Shown: positions 39,682 through 56,286 of the stretch, piece after piece
How the letters are laid out: every line of letters starts with the position of its first letter
Numbering within the stretch: position 1 is the stretch's first letter
Assembly (NCBI GenBank): GCA_047495785.1
Contig: JBLDXI010000026.1
Coordinates: forward strand, 248,001-312,000
DNA: 64,000 nucleotides
Source: Lepidodermella squamata
Lineage: Eukaryota; Gastrotricha
Reading direction: 5' to 3'
The notes under the pieces: generated by a model
Told to the model about the DNA's origin: nothing
Databases searched by the model: none
The model's input: only the letters and a program-made list of their open reading frames with translations
Program-made: the position numbers and the translations under genes

Positions 39682-39888
39682 TCTGACACTTCAGACTGAG
39701 TTTAGTTTCTGTCTGGACACTTCATAAGCGTGACGCAAAACGTTTAAAGAATGGCGGGATAACCAAATTTGATGCGAAATAAGGTTGATTTTGTTGTCCC
39801 GGCTCATTTAATTAGTAAGTTGATTGACAGTACGGGGGATTGAATGGGGAGATCAACTTTGACCTAATGTGCTGACATTTTAAAATAG

Positions 39889-40103
39889 CTGTAATGCTGT
39901 TGAATGCTTGTGCTGCTCTTAAGTGCAAGGAGGAAAATCGATCTATCTTGAATAACTTGAATAAGCTCCGGATGCAAATGATTGCCTCAGAATATAATAA
40001 TTTGAAAGCTGTTATTCCATTATTTTATTATTCAACATTCAAAACAAGCCTTGTCAGCTTTATTCGCAAATATTTATCGGGAAGAAAAAATGCCAAATCA
40101 TGA
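39889..40103 (+). CDS. Probable last exon of the interrupted ankyrin gene
   Basis: Begins after the acceptor TTTTAAAATAG, encodes about 70 residues (VMLLNACAALKCKEENRS, then a basic end) and is followed at once by AATAAA (about 40113). It has no start context of its own that is convincing, and it lies 200 bp beyond the Polinton that broke the ankyrin gene, so it is best read as that gene's terminal exon. No domain is recognised. Confidence 0.5.
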
Positions 40104-41031
40104 TTTTTCGTTAATAAAAGGTTCATAGAAGTCGGCCAGAATCGGGGCAAGGTTATGTTGGCAACTTTCGGAATAATTACCGCGGTTGACTAGGCCTGGA
40201 TTCAAAGCTTCTGAGTACTTATAACAGTGTTCCGATTTTTGCCCACTGGACCACGCTCAGTGGCAGACATAAAAAAATATTCCTTATTAAAACCGTTGAG
40301 AGAAGGGATAGGGGTATAGATAATCGGCGTACACTTTTAAGACCTTATGAAGCCGGCCAGGTTAAGGGATTTCTCGAGGTAAAAATTCGCAATTTTTCTG
40401 CTTTTATATCGACAGTTTTGCTCGCTGCGCTCGCTGATAACCATTTTCCTTTCATTTTCCATTCTCTCAAGCCAATAGTTCCCATACTCATTAGACCCAA
40501 TTTTCAATGATCCGTCCGGAAGGAAGTTAAAAAGAGTCCTGAAATTCCTTCCTTCTTAGAGAAAAACCAGCTTCGAGATGCTCATTTTTCGCATTTTCAG
40601 AGGCAAATCTTCAGAGGCAAATCACCGAAAAATCGGCTCGCTTCGCTCGCATTCTAGTCCTGTTCTTTTCTTTCCCTGATTTTATAAAGGCAATATAGAC
40701 GAACTTACTCCCCTTGAACAGCAGTGAAGACGTCAGGTTTTAAGCTTTAGGAAATAGCATCTGTGATTTTTCAATCGCGTGTATAACTAGTTTCGCGAAT
40801 TCTGCGAACTTCGAACCAATGTACAGTAGCTTAACGAAAAAACGAAAACTCGAAAAAAATTCCAAATTGGCGTACACTTTTTCGCAATTTTTTTCCAGTG
40901 GCAGACACTGTCAAGTCACGAAAAAAAATCGGAGGACTGACTTATAATATATGAACTGAATAGGTTATCTTCGAGGTAATCAAGCTTCCATTCGATATCG
41001 GCAAGGGCGAAGTAAAAAAAATGGCAGCATG
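40104..41031. other. Intergenic, no gene seen
   Basis: No coding support. Two similar CTCGCT-rich patches occur (about 40422 and 40638), and short phrases such as GGCGTACACTTTT and CAGTGGCAGACA appear twice (about 40258/40899 and 40327/40868), hinting at decayed repeats. Confidence 0.4.
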
Positions 41032-41474
41032 TCAATAGATGGTCTTGTCAGACATAATATCTTTGGCCATCATCTGCGCCCATATATAAAAAGATACATT
41101 ATTCTCGCAGATATTTCGCGATCCAAGGATTTCGATGCATCTCGCCATTCGCTTGCGCTGTCGGTCGACTACCCGCATGTCACGCGCAAGCTTACGCAAC
41201 CCTTTCAAATTTCGCTGGCGGACAAGTTCCAAAATCAATGATTCTGAAATGGGAAAAATCTTATAAAAACTATCAATTTTTGCATAGAGAACTTACTTAT
41301 CCTAATCTCGTTTGATGATCCATTTCTCGCAATAACTGTGGATAATAGCTCCCGAGCAATCCCCATTTGTTCGTCGATCGCAGGTTGAGACGTAGTTTCA
41401 CCGATGCTTTGCTTATCTCCCGCGCACAGACTTGAAGAAACGGCGATTAAGAAGAGTATATTGGCCAGGTGCAT
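41032..41474 (-). CDS. Small secreted protein, ICEN/WAQM family, copy 1
   Basis: Exons 41297-41474 and 41032-41243 (53-bp intron) give 129 aa. It has a signal peptide (MHLANILFLIAVSSSLCAG), a polar middle and a helical, basic C-terminal region ending with ICENNVSFYIWAQMMAKDIM. The gene at 44559 has the same exon structure and the same ending pattern, so the two are paralogues. Two conserved cysteines (one in ICEN) are seen in the second exon. Function unknown. Confidence 0.75.
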
Positions 41475-42247
41475 TTCAACCGCTTCAGACGCGAATGAGC
41501 GATGAATAACAAAAATTGCCCAATATAAGGCCGTACTTGATTAGTCAAGGACCGCTCTTCAGCTTTGTTTATAAATCTATCAAAGATCTTACCAGGAGTG
41601 ACAGTCCCTTGTTGACACGTAAGCATGCTCAAATTGATAGGCGGTTCGCAGAAACTAGTCTTCCGCGCTTCGTGACTATTAATGTGTTCATATTAGAAAT
41701 GTGGACAAGTGCGAGTCTATCTCACTTCGAGTTCACCGGTGAGAAGAATTTTCAGTATTAAGATAATAAATTGAGATCACCAGCAAGGAGAGAATGCAGC
41801 TGAAGTAAATGAGATTAGGTTACGAAATGTCGATACATCTATGCATTCTCAGGTGCATTCTCAATCCACGCTGGAACAAGTATTAAATTCCGGCTTTTGA
41901 TAACATTCCGCGAACCTAACCACCAAGGCAGAGTTGGAAGTGGGCACATTGCTCGAAGGTGAACTAGTTTTGCAATGGGTTCATGATGTATGTTCTGAAT
42001 CTCTCCGCGACGGGGATCATGGATCTATAATATGAAAATTTCACATATAAATGTGGGGTAACGCACCGCAGCCCGCCTTGCCCATTGATATGTCTGGTAT
42101 CGTATCTTGCATTCGGATTTTTTTTCCACATTCAAGCATAGGTTTTTTCAGAAAATTTGCCGGGAAATTTTGCCGGTTGGAGAACCTAATTTCAACTCAT
42201 TCCAACCTAAACCACCTCTAACCTCTAACTCTGCATCAATTTGACTA
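41475..42247. other. Intergenic, no gene seen
   Basis: Upstream region of the small secreted gene on the minus strand and left flank of the transposon at 42248. No coding support. Confidence 0.4.
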
Positions 42248-42815
42248 CAGTGAAACCCCGATTCTCCGTCACCCGATTTCCCGTCAATTCGAATTTCCCG
42301 TCAGGTTTTCCGCGGAACCAGCTGTCGTAATGCAAAACATGCTATAGAACCAGATATTCTCCGTCATTGATTCTCCGTCAATTTCGGATTTCCCGTCAGG
42401 TTTTTTGGGGCCCCGCGCGATTATTTGGCGGGTAATTTCACTTGATTTTCCGTCAAAACCCTGCCGTTACAAAACGTTCTACAAAATGGTTTTCACGCTA
42501 ATTTGTGGTGGCATTTTGTTGTTCGATTATCAATAAATACGAAAAAACTTATTCCAATCATAGCGCTCTGATAAATATTTCACTGATCGCTCGAATTCGG
42601 CTTAGAAAGACAAAATGACTTTTTGATCGGTGTGGAATTATACAAAACAAATTAGATATTCGGATTCAGCGGGAAATGTTTGGATAGAATGCCAATTTGC
42701 GCGCGTTTATCTTTCAAAATGAGAAAGAAATGCAGCAGCAGCAAAGTTTAACTGTGTGATTGCGCGCGCTTAACAACAGCGCGTGTGCTCTCAAATCTGC
42801 GCTCTGCGCGCGCAT

Positions 42816-42866
<51 letters not shown>

Positions 42867-43118
42867 ACCTACACAATCATGCGCGCACAAGCGAAATTAA
42901 CATTTATCCCCCAATTTTTTCCCCATTTCAAATCGTCTTCGCGCGCAAAGTTGCATAGTGGCTCAACTTTTCACGCTGAATCCGAATATCTAATTTGTTT
43001 TCTAAAATTCATGCAAAATCCTCATAGATACAAGCAATATGAGCGAAAGGGGGCTCATTTTGATTTCCCGTCAGATTTTCCGCGGAACCGTAAATGACGG
43101 AGAATCGGGGTTTCACTG
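42248..43118. mobile_element. Non-autonomous pogo/Tc1-mariner-like DNA transposon
   Basis: 871 bp flanked by TA on both sides, with terminal inverted repeats starting CAGTGAAACCCCGATTCTCC, close to the CAGT(G/A)AAACCTCG ends of pogo/Tigger elements. Inner repeats of TTTCCCGTCAGGTTTTCCGC appear near both ends. There is no transposase frame, so it would need one in trans. It carries a (CA)n tract inside. Confidence 0.8.
42819..42864. repeat. (CA)n microsatellite
   Basis: About 23 uninterrupted CA units inside the pogo-like element, beside GCGCGC-rich sequence. Confidence 0.95.
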
Positions 43119-43767
43119 TATTTTATATTCAAATCTCTTGTTTGACCGAAAACTTGAACTGCTTGCTCTATTTACGGGGGATATTTATACGGGCATATAA
43201 ATAACTGACGCTCATCTTTTACTGCTGTCTCAATTACACTGAATACGGACAGGTTCGGTGTCTCATCACCAGCGTACAAGCAGACACGGGTTATGATGAC
43301 GGGTCTATACAGCTTGTCAAGACATAGGACAAAACATCGTTAATTGCAAGCCATAAACATTCCGTGACCTTGATATACCTGCCTATCTGTATACCTGCAA
43401 TTAATTCAAGAACCTGCTACAAGGTGGCCAGAAAAAGCCGCAGGGCCGAAGTCCATTGCTTGGAGTCCGTCTCAATTTAAGGAGTTGAAGAATTTCATGT
43501 ATTCTTTTGCCGATGAAGCTCCTATTTTTCAATTTCTTAATTGGCACGCACTCCAATCAATGAACTTCGCTCCTACGGCTTTTTGTGGCCACCCTCTATA
43601 TAACAAATGAAACTGGAATTAATTGTAAAAGAAACGCTTATCAGAGTGAGAATTCTTCGAGGATCAAGTTTCCGCTTGAACTTCAGCAAAGAGTTAAAAA
43701 CAGATGAAAGTTCATTTAAAGAAACCACATTTGAAACATATTCCGAATATGTGTTTAGTATCTAGTA

Positions 43768-44206
43768 GGGTAAGGTTAGCAAATATGCATAAAAAATTTA
43801 TATTTTTTCAAAGAACTGCCACTCGTCAACCGAGGTCTCTTGGGCTTATATTTTGACAACAGACGGTCAGGGTAAGCTCGCCGTCCTCACCGTCGTCACT
43901 CAAAGTTTAAAAAAGGAAAAATTGATACATCTCTCAATTTTGCATAAAAACTTCATTTCTGAACCTAAACTGCATACCTTCGAGAGATACATTTAATGCA
44001 CTGTCGAAAGATTATCAATTTTCCCCTTTTTTTAACTTTGAGCCCGGTAACGATGAGGAATTAGCATGTGAAATGTTGTGAGCTCACTCCTATGGAATCT
44101 GACCTTTTGTGGTCAACATATAGGTCATGGTCATGGTCATGGTTAAGGAACAGCAAGCATTCGAGAAAAGTCGAAAATTTTTATGCATATTGAGGTAACC
44201 TTACCC
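43768..44206. mobile_element. MITE with GGGTAAGGTTA ends
   Basis: 439 bp flanked by TA, with inverted ends GGGTAAGGTTA then AATATGCATAAAAA on both sides (a small indel in one arm). No coding frame. TA duplication and size suit a Tc1/mariner-derived MITE. Confidence 0.7.
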
Positions 44207-44558
44207 TATGTATCATGAAAACTTTCAGAACTATTTTGGGTTTGAGAGTGATATCCGGTTATAATTCGGACCGGATATCAAGGTGGCTTTAGTAGTTTAG
44301 CAGTAGTTTAGTAGATTAGTGCCTCCTAATTTAAACATATTGATTTCACTCCCTATCTCGATTTGAAAATCCGAAAAATTCTTTATTTAACAAAATGGTA
44401 GAAAAAGAGTGTAAATACAGGCCACAATGCAATAGTTTCAAATGGTAAAATGCAATAGTCAAATCATGGAGCAGTCAGTCACATATGAAAAGTCACGTAA
44501 AAACAACCGATCGAATTGTGGTGATTGTTTTGATGAGCATGATCCGCAATATTCTTGC
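44207..44558. other. Intergenic, no gene seen
   Basis: 3' flank of the minus-strand secreted gene; no coding support. Confidence 0.4.
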
Positions 44559-45015
44559 TCATTGCTTCTTCCCGGTCATGATATCTCGCGCTATCATTTG
44601 CGCCCATAGGAAGAAAGCCGCAGAGTTTTCGCAGATCTGCCGGGCCCGGAATTTTTCCATGCAGTTTTTGTACCGCCGTTTACGTTCCTCGTGGGCTTGG
44701 ATGCTTTTAACGAATTTAGTCAAACCCTCCACGTCTTTGTTGTCCACATAGGATTGAATCTGATTTTCTTTAAAAAGAAATTGGTTAAAAAATTATCCTC
44801 CAAATAGCAGAGAGTGAAAACTCACTTAGTTTGGAGCTTGAAAATTGCTGGCCGATAGAATGCAGAAGCTGTCTTGTTAGGGCTCTATCTAGTTTTCCTG
44901 ATTTGTCTATTGTAGTTTCTTTGCTCATCTTAATTGAAACCCCTTCGACAATCGCCGTAGCGCAATACAGCACTACAAAGGCAGCCGAAGCCGCAGATCT
45001 GGATGAAAGAAACAT
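44559..45015 (-). CDS. Small secreted protein, ICEN/WAQM family, copy 2
   Basis: Exons 44826-45015 and 44559-44767 (58-bp intron) give 132 aa. Signal peptide MFLSSRSAASAAFVVLYCA is followed by a polar region and a basic helical C-terminal part ending ICENSAAFFLWAQMIARDIM. It matches the gene at 41032 in exon phase, length and C-terminal motif. Two transposons lie between the paralogues. Function unknown. Confidence 0.75.
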
Positions 45016-45634
45016 TATGGATGGCTGTTCGTCTGAAATGCGATTAAAAGCCGCCAGTTTATATAGAACAGCTTGGGCAAAAATTTTATGACAAACCTGA
45101 CAGGTGAGTATAATAAGGACCCTGTTTGACAGGCGTGAGGCTGTCGCGTGCGGGCTACCGCAGTCCTGTTTGGTGAACTTGAAACTGAAAATTGAATGGT
45201 CATTCCCATCTTGGTGGTCCGATTCGATCTGTAATAACGTGTCCACGGTGATATGCATACTCCTAATATGGTGTCCTCAAAGACAGGGTTTGGTTAGATT
45301 CTCAGGCCATGGGTTAATGGAATATATAGACTTAAAGAGACGCGCTAGCTAAAATATAAACAATTGTCGAGTAAAAACATTTAATCTGTCAAAATTCGAT
45401 TTAGTACGTGCTATGGACACATGTTTCCGAGAGCGCTATTTTGGAATATAAAACATCAATCAAAATAATTTTACAAAACGAATTAACCGCCTTGTATGTG
45501 AGATCAAAAAGAGACGTTTTTATAACATGAAACTGCATATAACTGGAACAGAATTCAGTGAAAATTCGCAAAAAACAACTCGCATGAACATGCAGTCTAG
45601 CGTAAAGTTCGCAGAGTATTCTTTCGAGTATGAT
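45016..45634. other. Intergenic, no gene seen
   Basis: Upstream region of the secreted gene and 3' flank of the glutamate receptor gene; no coding support. Confidence 0.4.
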
Positions 45635-50471
<4,837 letters not shown>

Positions 50472-50762
50472 ATTTCATTTTAATGTGAATACGAGCCCTC
50501 ACTGTAAATTATCGATTACTTTTGAGACTCATTGATTGAATTTGAACGCGTGATTGCGTAATGCGTAATAATCATGCGCTGTGCGCACCTGCCTCGATAA
50601 ACCTTAATACTTTAGTATATTATCATCTCATTACGGCACCCAATTTCATTTTATCTATTTATTCCACGCTAGTTCTATAGCTACAGATATTTTGTCAAGA
50701 TTTTACATCACTGCGTTCAATTAAATGGGACAACTGAAAATATAACGAAGAAGTTGCTGACG

Positions 50763-52284
50763 CTAAGTTGCCGCCTCAGCTATCGGCAAAAATCTGTCAG
50801 GTGTGGGATAGTCAGCCTCAGGTTTCACCGCGCGCATGCGGTCCGTCGTGCTGTACAGCCATGTCTGCATCTGTCCGGTTGTTCGCGGCGCTAATTGCAG
50901 CGTCTGCTCAAAGTAATATCGATTGCGCGCGGCTGTCACCGCATCGTCAGAATTTGTCTTGGATTGATACATGTTAAGCGCAAGCCATAGTCTCCTCCTT
51001 ATCCGAGCTAACTTCGCATTGGACAGGGTCGATTCTGCGAGGGTTGAAAACATAAGATAAATAGGTCGTGCTAAGCAAATAAAATGTACCATTGAAGAAA
51101 AGTAGGCCGAATAGAAGCGTAACTTCGATGAAAGAAGGTCCCCATTGGGCAAGCACGTCTGCAAGATGATCGTGCGCATCCATGACACCCTAAAATGTTC
51201 AAAAACATGATTAAATGTTATTTGAGGTGCAAATATAGTAACCTTAATGTCAGGAAATTGGTTCAACAAGGGGCGCCGCATATTAGCATGCAGACCAAAA
51301 AATCCTTGGGGACACGAACCAGGCAGGGCGTGATAAATGGTTGAAGCGTGTTGGATAAAATTCAGCATTATTGCAGCGTATTCGTCCTTTTCCAATCCCT
51401 CTGCATCTGATAATTTTATAACAACAATAATTAAATGGATTAGGAGAGAAATCAGCGCAAACCGCCAAGAAATCGGCAATAGGATCCGGAAACTATGACG
51501 CCATGATAGAAATTCTGCATTCCCAGTTGAATCAACGTATCAAGACCCATTTGGCTGTTGTATTCGCTAACCAATTTCATAGGCCCCTGGAAAGCTAAAT
51601 GAAACACTAATTCATCTCATCACTGATTCTTACAAATTCAAGGCCGTGGAGTTTCGTGAAAGATGCTGCCGCGCTTCTCATCGTGCTTTCGATAGAAGTG
51701 AAATCGTACATGATTGGATCTCGAATCAACTGGGTGTCACTTTCCGGCGATTCTTCGGCCCTAGCTTCAGATGATTCCTTTAGAAATAAAGAACTTATGT
51801 TAAGCCGAATTGCTTGTTAAATCTCACTTCTTTCGGTTCCTTCGGGCCCTTTACAGTCAGCCCGCCAGAAATGCATCTTTCGAGCCTGCATCTAGCACAG
51901 CTGCGGCGATTGGTTTGTGTAATGATGCATTTCCCGTCATTGCTACAATCCAGTTGCTCACGGCGGTGTACATAGCGTCGGAAAAATTTCTGAAAATGCA
52001 ACACGAAATCGATGCAAAGTCCGAGGGTTTCAGCAAAATCTGTATTACCTGGCAAGCTTCGCAAATCTTCGGCTGATAGTCTTTTCGCCTCGGAACTTCG
52101 GCTTGACAAACCTTGGACAAAGCAGCAACGTATCGCGTTAATTACTAGCCTTTATGCGTGATGTAAAGAATTTACCTTACAATACATGACGATCCTGCGT
52201 TTCGCCTGCATTTTCTTCTCTTTTAATTCCGCTTGAAATTTTGTATCTGTGATGTAGGTAAATCGATCGGAGTATGCACCCATC
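50763..52284 (-). CDS. Divergent nuclear receptor (copy 1)
   Basis: A multi-exon gene from ATG 52284. The DNA-binding domain is split by short introns: finger 1 is CK / VCQAEVPRRKDYQPKICEACQ, then KFFRRYVHRREQLDC, and finger 2 ends CARCRLERCISGGL; all eight zinc cysteines are present. The P-box reads CEACQ, unlike the CEGCK/CDGCK of classical receptors. The ligand-binding domain is weakly conserved; its later part has LLFGLLFFN and KLARIRRRLWLALNMYQ, matched closely by the gene at 61575. The ligand is unknown and may be absent. It ends with a Pro-rich tail. Confidence 0.85.
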
Positions 52285-52771
52285 TCATGCGATTAGTGTC
52301 GCGCTCCTAATTTCAAAACTGACATGAAGTGTGAAATTCGATCACACGTCTGCAAACTAAGTCGATCACTAAGAGTAAAAACGTTAAATGGTCACACTAA
52401 ACCGTGCTTCGGAATATTCAGCAATCTGGCAACTTATGAACAATCCTTGTATTCGATATGCTTGCGAAGATATGCGTAGAATAGATAACTCATTTTCAGA
52501 AACCGGCGTCAGTTCACGTCCTGTCCGCACCTTTCTTGATGTTGGCGCTTTCCGACGCCTTCGTGAAATATTTTGGGCGCGTGAGATGTAAAACAATATG
52601 AAACGTTGTCCCTACATGAGGCGATATTTATTCGTCGAGGAAAGCCGAAAACACTAATCAGTGATTTATCTGATGCATAAGACTGACGGCTGAGCAACAA
52701 AAAAATTTTATTTTGGAAAAAGCGCACGTAATTTTGACGCTTGAAGTAAAATTGAACAGCGATTATCGAAT
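52285..52771. other. Intergenic, no gene seen
   Basis: Spacer between the nuclear receptor and the first CAP gene. Short overlapping frames on both strands have no domains. Confidence 0.4.
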
Positions 52772-53616
52772 TCATCCTCGTTTGGCTGGATGAACATTCT
52801 GCGGAAACTGACCCTCGTAATTACCAGGTGGGTAGTATCGAGCAACAACGTACAGGCCCGAGCGACCGCGCGCTATGCCGAAACCGACTAAGCGAGTGTT
52901 TTTCCAAACAACTTGGGTAAAATGACCTGAAAATATATCAAAGTGATGACGGGGGAATGAAAAACGCATTACACTGTATACCTGTAGCCATTGTGAAACC
53001 CGGCCGCCTGAAATTGTATTTCGAAACCTCACCGTACCAACTATTGACTGGCTCCGGATTACGATAGCCGCTGCCAAACCAAGACAAATTCTCGCCGTGA
53101 CCCGTGTTCGACGAATGTTGCATTTTATTGATTGCCGCAAGGTGATTAGCCCAATTTTGAGCGGCACTGTTCAGCTTATTGTCCAAACTGAGAGGAGGGG
53201 CTCCATGGCGGGCTCTGAATTCGTTATGCTGACGTAGCCATTTTTGAAATTCGCCTCGAGATCGATCATCGTTGCCCTCCTCGCCGCCCTTCTCCTCCTC
53301 CTCAGGATCTTCAACTTCTCCATTATCAATATCGGCAATTCGTTGATCGAGGTCGGCGTGGGTAGGTATGTTTTCCGCCTCCTCTTCGCTGATTTGCTCG
53401 TTCGGCAGGGTTCTTGTTTCAGCCTCATCCTTGCTCAGAGTTTCGTCAAAGCTCACCGCAGCGTCATTACCATCATCACCAAATCTAACAGAATCTGTGG
53501 CGCATCAATTATTGTCGAGTGCAATGTTCTCAGCATTTAAAAAAATTACCCGCGTTTTTATCAGATGAAACCAAGTAAACTATCAACAAATATATGTACA
53601 CCCGCATAAAGCTCAT
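52772..53616 (-). CDS. CAP-domain secreted protein (GAPR-1-like), array copy A
   Basis: Exons 53550-53616, 52982-53494 and 52772-52926 give 244 aa. A signal peptide (MRVYIYLLIVYLVSS) precedes an acidic linker of about 80 residues rich in Glu, then a CAP/SCP domain: WLRQHNEFRARHGAPPL, NWANHLAAI, GHGENLSWFGSGY, GHFTQVVWKNT and the end YYPPGNYEGQFPQNV. The conserved His/Glu residues of the CAP cavity are present. Exon phases match copies B and C. CAP proteins are secreted or membrane-linked with varied roles. The acidic linker is unusual. Confidence 0.9.
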
Positions 53617-54485
53617 ATTACTTGCTTGATTCATGAACAAAAATGCACGACAATACTGAAAACTTTTGAGGTGAGGTAAAGGCTGAGCTTGGCTTGGCCC
53701 ATTTGGCCACATAACATATGATACACTCTAATTATCAGACCACGTTTACGGCTCACATCTGATGCAGCATGCAAACATTTGAATCTTGACCTCAAAAGTG
53801 CAATAAGCAGAGCTGTTATCAAAACGAAGTCCTCCAACATCAGCTGCTTAGAGTTAAAGTAAAAAAAGTATTCGATTCTTTTTTTGCTGTTTACGATAAG
53901 GTTTCGATTTTACTCAATTTTTCCACTTCAACAGTCCTCTATCTGGCATTACTTCAGTTACCGCGTTCGATTTGACTCCGCCATAAAATGTTGGTAATCA
54001 AGTTTTTTTCAAAGATGGGACTTCGGACGAATTAATTAACCGCATTTCACAGCATCAATATACCAAAGTCCACAAATATTGTGAGCAAGAGTCTCATTCT
54101 CCAAAAGGAAGCTTTTGAGCAAAGCAAGGTTAAAAAAGGTTTTTGCGAAGATGCAGTGATTTTACGGCCGCGAATCTGTGTCAACAGCTACAAAACTTAG
54201 TTTTAATATAGCTGCGGTCGACTGGTTCATGGCACTAACGATAAAATCGCGAATAGCGAATAATAGCCATTGTTTATCAGCAAAAAGCAGTAGCTAAACT
54301 AACAAAGCTTTCCAGCTTGCCTGCACAACTTTATCATGAATTCACGAACTACATCGGAGGCGAAAAATGTCGGAGAATAACAACAGAGTTCTTCCTTTAT
54401 TTGTTTGGCGATGTCAAAAGAGCGTTATTGTTTAGCAAGGAACAATAATTTTCAAGTGTCACACTTTCAAACGGAATCACCGGCT
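53617..54485. other. Intergenic, no gene seen
   Basis: Spacer between tandem CAP genes A and B; no coding support on either strand. Confidence 0.4.
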
Positions 54486-55323
54486 TCAACCACGTCTAGC
54501 TCGTTGGACATTTTGCGAGAATTGGCCCTGGTAGTTTCCTGGCGGGTAGTAGCGAGCCACAACGTAAACGCCGGAGCGACCTTGCGCTTTTCCGAAGCCA
54601 ACCAAACGCGTTTTCTTCCAAACGACTTGCGTGAAATGCCCTATGAAATATCGATCGTGATAACATAGTTAAGCGCCTGATATATGTATTTACCGGTTGC
54701 CATGGAGAAACCGGGTCGGTTGAAATTATACTTGGAGACCTCCCCGTACCAACCAATGACAGGCTCAGGATTGCGATAACCACGGCTGAACCACGATAAA
54801 TTCTCGCCATGACCCGTGTTCGACGAATGTTGCATTTTATTGATTGCCGCAAGGTGATTAGCCCAATTTTGAGCGGCGCTGTTCAACCTGTTATTCATAG
54901 CCAGAGGAGGTGCACCATGGCGGGCTCTGAATTGGTTATGTTGACGAAGCCACTTCTGAAATTCTGCTGTAGTCCTTAGATCGTCGTCGTCTTCTCTTTC
55001 ATTTTCTTCTTCAACTCCTTCATTATCGTTGCTTTGTTCCAGGTCGCCGTTTTCAGCATTTTCCGCATCTTCCTCGGTAATCATCCTATTAGGCAGAGTC
55101 TTCCAGTCGCTCTGGACTCTGAGTTCGTCACCACCAACTGTTTCTTCACGGCTCAGTGTGGCATCATGGAATGCATCATTGCCATCAGTCTCAGATTTGA
55201 CCAGACCTGGGGTTCACGGAAAATCGAAAATCGTTAAAATATTGATTCAGGATTCTTACTGGGTTTGCTCAGAGCTGATAGCAAAACAAAAAAGAATAAT
55301 TGCTTATTGAATGGCTGGTTCAT
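54486..55323 (-). CDS. CAP-domain secreted protein (GAPR-1-like), array copy B
   Basis: Exons 55260-55323, 54694-55206 and 54486-54640 give 243 aa. Exons 2 and 3 are exactly as long as in copy A (513 and 155 nt). Signal peptide QLFFFVLLSALSKP, an acidic Glu/Asp linker, then WLRQHNQFRARHGAPPL, GHGENLSWFSRGY, GHFTQVVWKKT and YYPPGNYQGQFSQNV. A stretch of about 65 bp (TGACCCGTG to GAGCGGC) is identical between A and B, which points to recent duplication or gene conversion. Confidence 0.9.
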
Positions 55324-55590
55324 TTGTTGTTGGAAGTCGTTATCGTTATAGAGTTGGTTTGCTATTTTGAATTTAAAAGCAAGCCTACAAGGATCGCGTG
55401 GTTTGCTGGGGTAAAAGAGCCATAGCAATGACAGAACGAATTTGTTGTAATGATTACGCGGCCGATTATGCCTGTTGCCGAACTCAAACTCGATTTTAAA
55501 AGTCTTCATAAATGGATCTTTCAAATTTATTTAAAAAGCTTGAAAATCGAATATTCAAATAATTGAAATGCATAATCACTAGTTATTCCA

Positions 55591-56286
55591 TCATCCGCGT
55601 CTCGGAGGCAAAACGTTTTGTGGGAACTGGCCTTGGTAATTTCCAGGCGGGTCATATCGAGCGACAATATACATGCCATTACGACCTTGAGCTTTGCCGA
55701 ATCCAACATATTTTGTGTTCTTCCATATCACTTGCGTGAAATGGCCTTGAAAAAACAAACCAACAAATTGTGTGAAAACTTTCAGCTTAAATCTCAAACC
55801 CGTTGCCATGGTGAAGCCTGGTCGGTTGTAATTGTATTGATTGACCTCGTTGTACCAACTACCGACAGGATCCGGGTTTCGATAGCCCGTGCCAAACCAG
55901 GCCAAATTCTCGCCCTGACCAGTATTCGAGGCATGCTGCATGCGTCCGATGTTGGAGAGATTGTTTGCCCACTGCTGAGCGGCGCGGTTCAGTTTGTTGC
56001 TGAGTTTGAGAGGCGGAGCGCCATGACGAGCGCGGTATTCGTTATGTTGCCGTAGCCATGTTTGATGCTCGAATGATGCAGAACGCTCGTAATCACCATC
56101 ATCACCTTCATCTACATCGTCGTCATCTCCGTCGACAGGATAATCTTCGCCGCCTTCATCTGGATCCTGCAGGTATACCCACCCTAAAAGAAAGCGTTTT
56201 CCAAAATGTTTGATGGCTTCGAGGCACAACTAACCAGCATTTGCGAGCCCGATGACCAGAAAAATAAGAAGAAAAAGTCGTGCCAT
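55591..56286 (-). CDS. CAP-domain secreted protein (GAPR-1-like), array copy C
   Basis: Exons 56235-56286, 55800-56183 and 55591-55745 give 196 aa. Signal peptide MARLFLLIFLVIGLANA, a shorter acidic linker (VDGDDDDVDEGDDGD), then WLRQHNEYRARHGAPPL, GQGENLAWFGTGY, GHFTQVIWKNT and YDPPGNYQGQFPQNV. It is the most diverged of the three copies and lacks about 43 residues of linker compared with A and B. Confidence 0.9.

Noticed and set aside
40422-40660. CTCGCTGCGCTCGCT-like patches as a regulatory module
   Set aside because: Only two short similar patches, no symmetry with neighbouring genes; more likely decayed repeat sequence.
42783-43097. Frame of 104 residues with a poly-(Thr-His) run
   Set aside because: Produced by the (CA)n microsatellite within a non-autonomous transposon; no start context or domain.
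45104-45352. Plus-strand frame of 82 residues upstream of a secreted gene
   Set aside because: No domain and no intron or poly(A) evidence.
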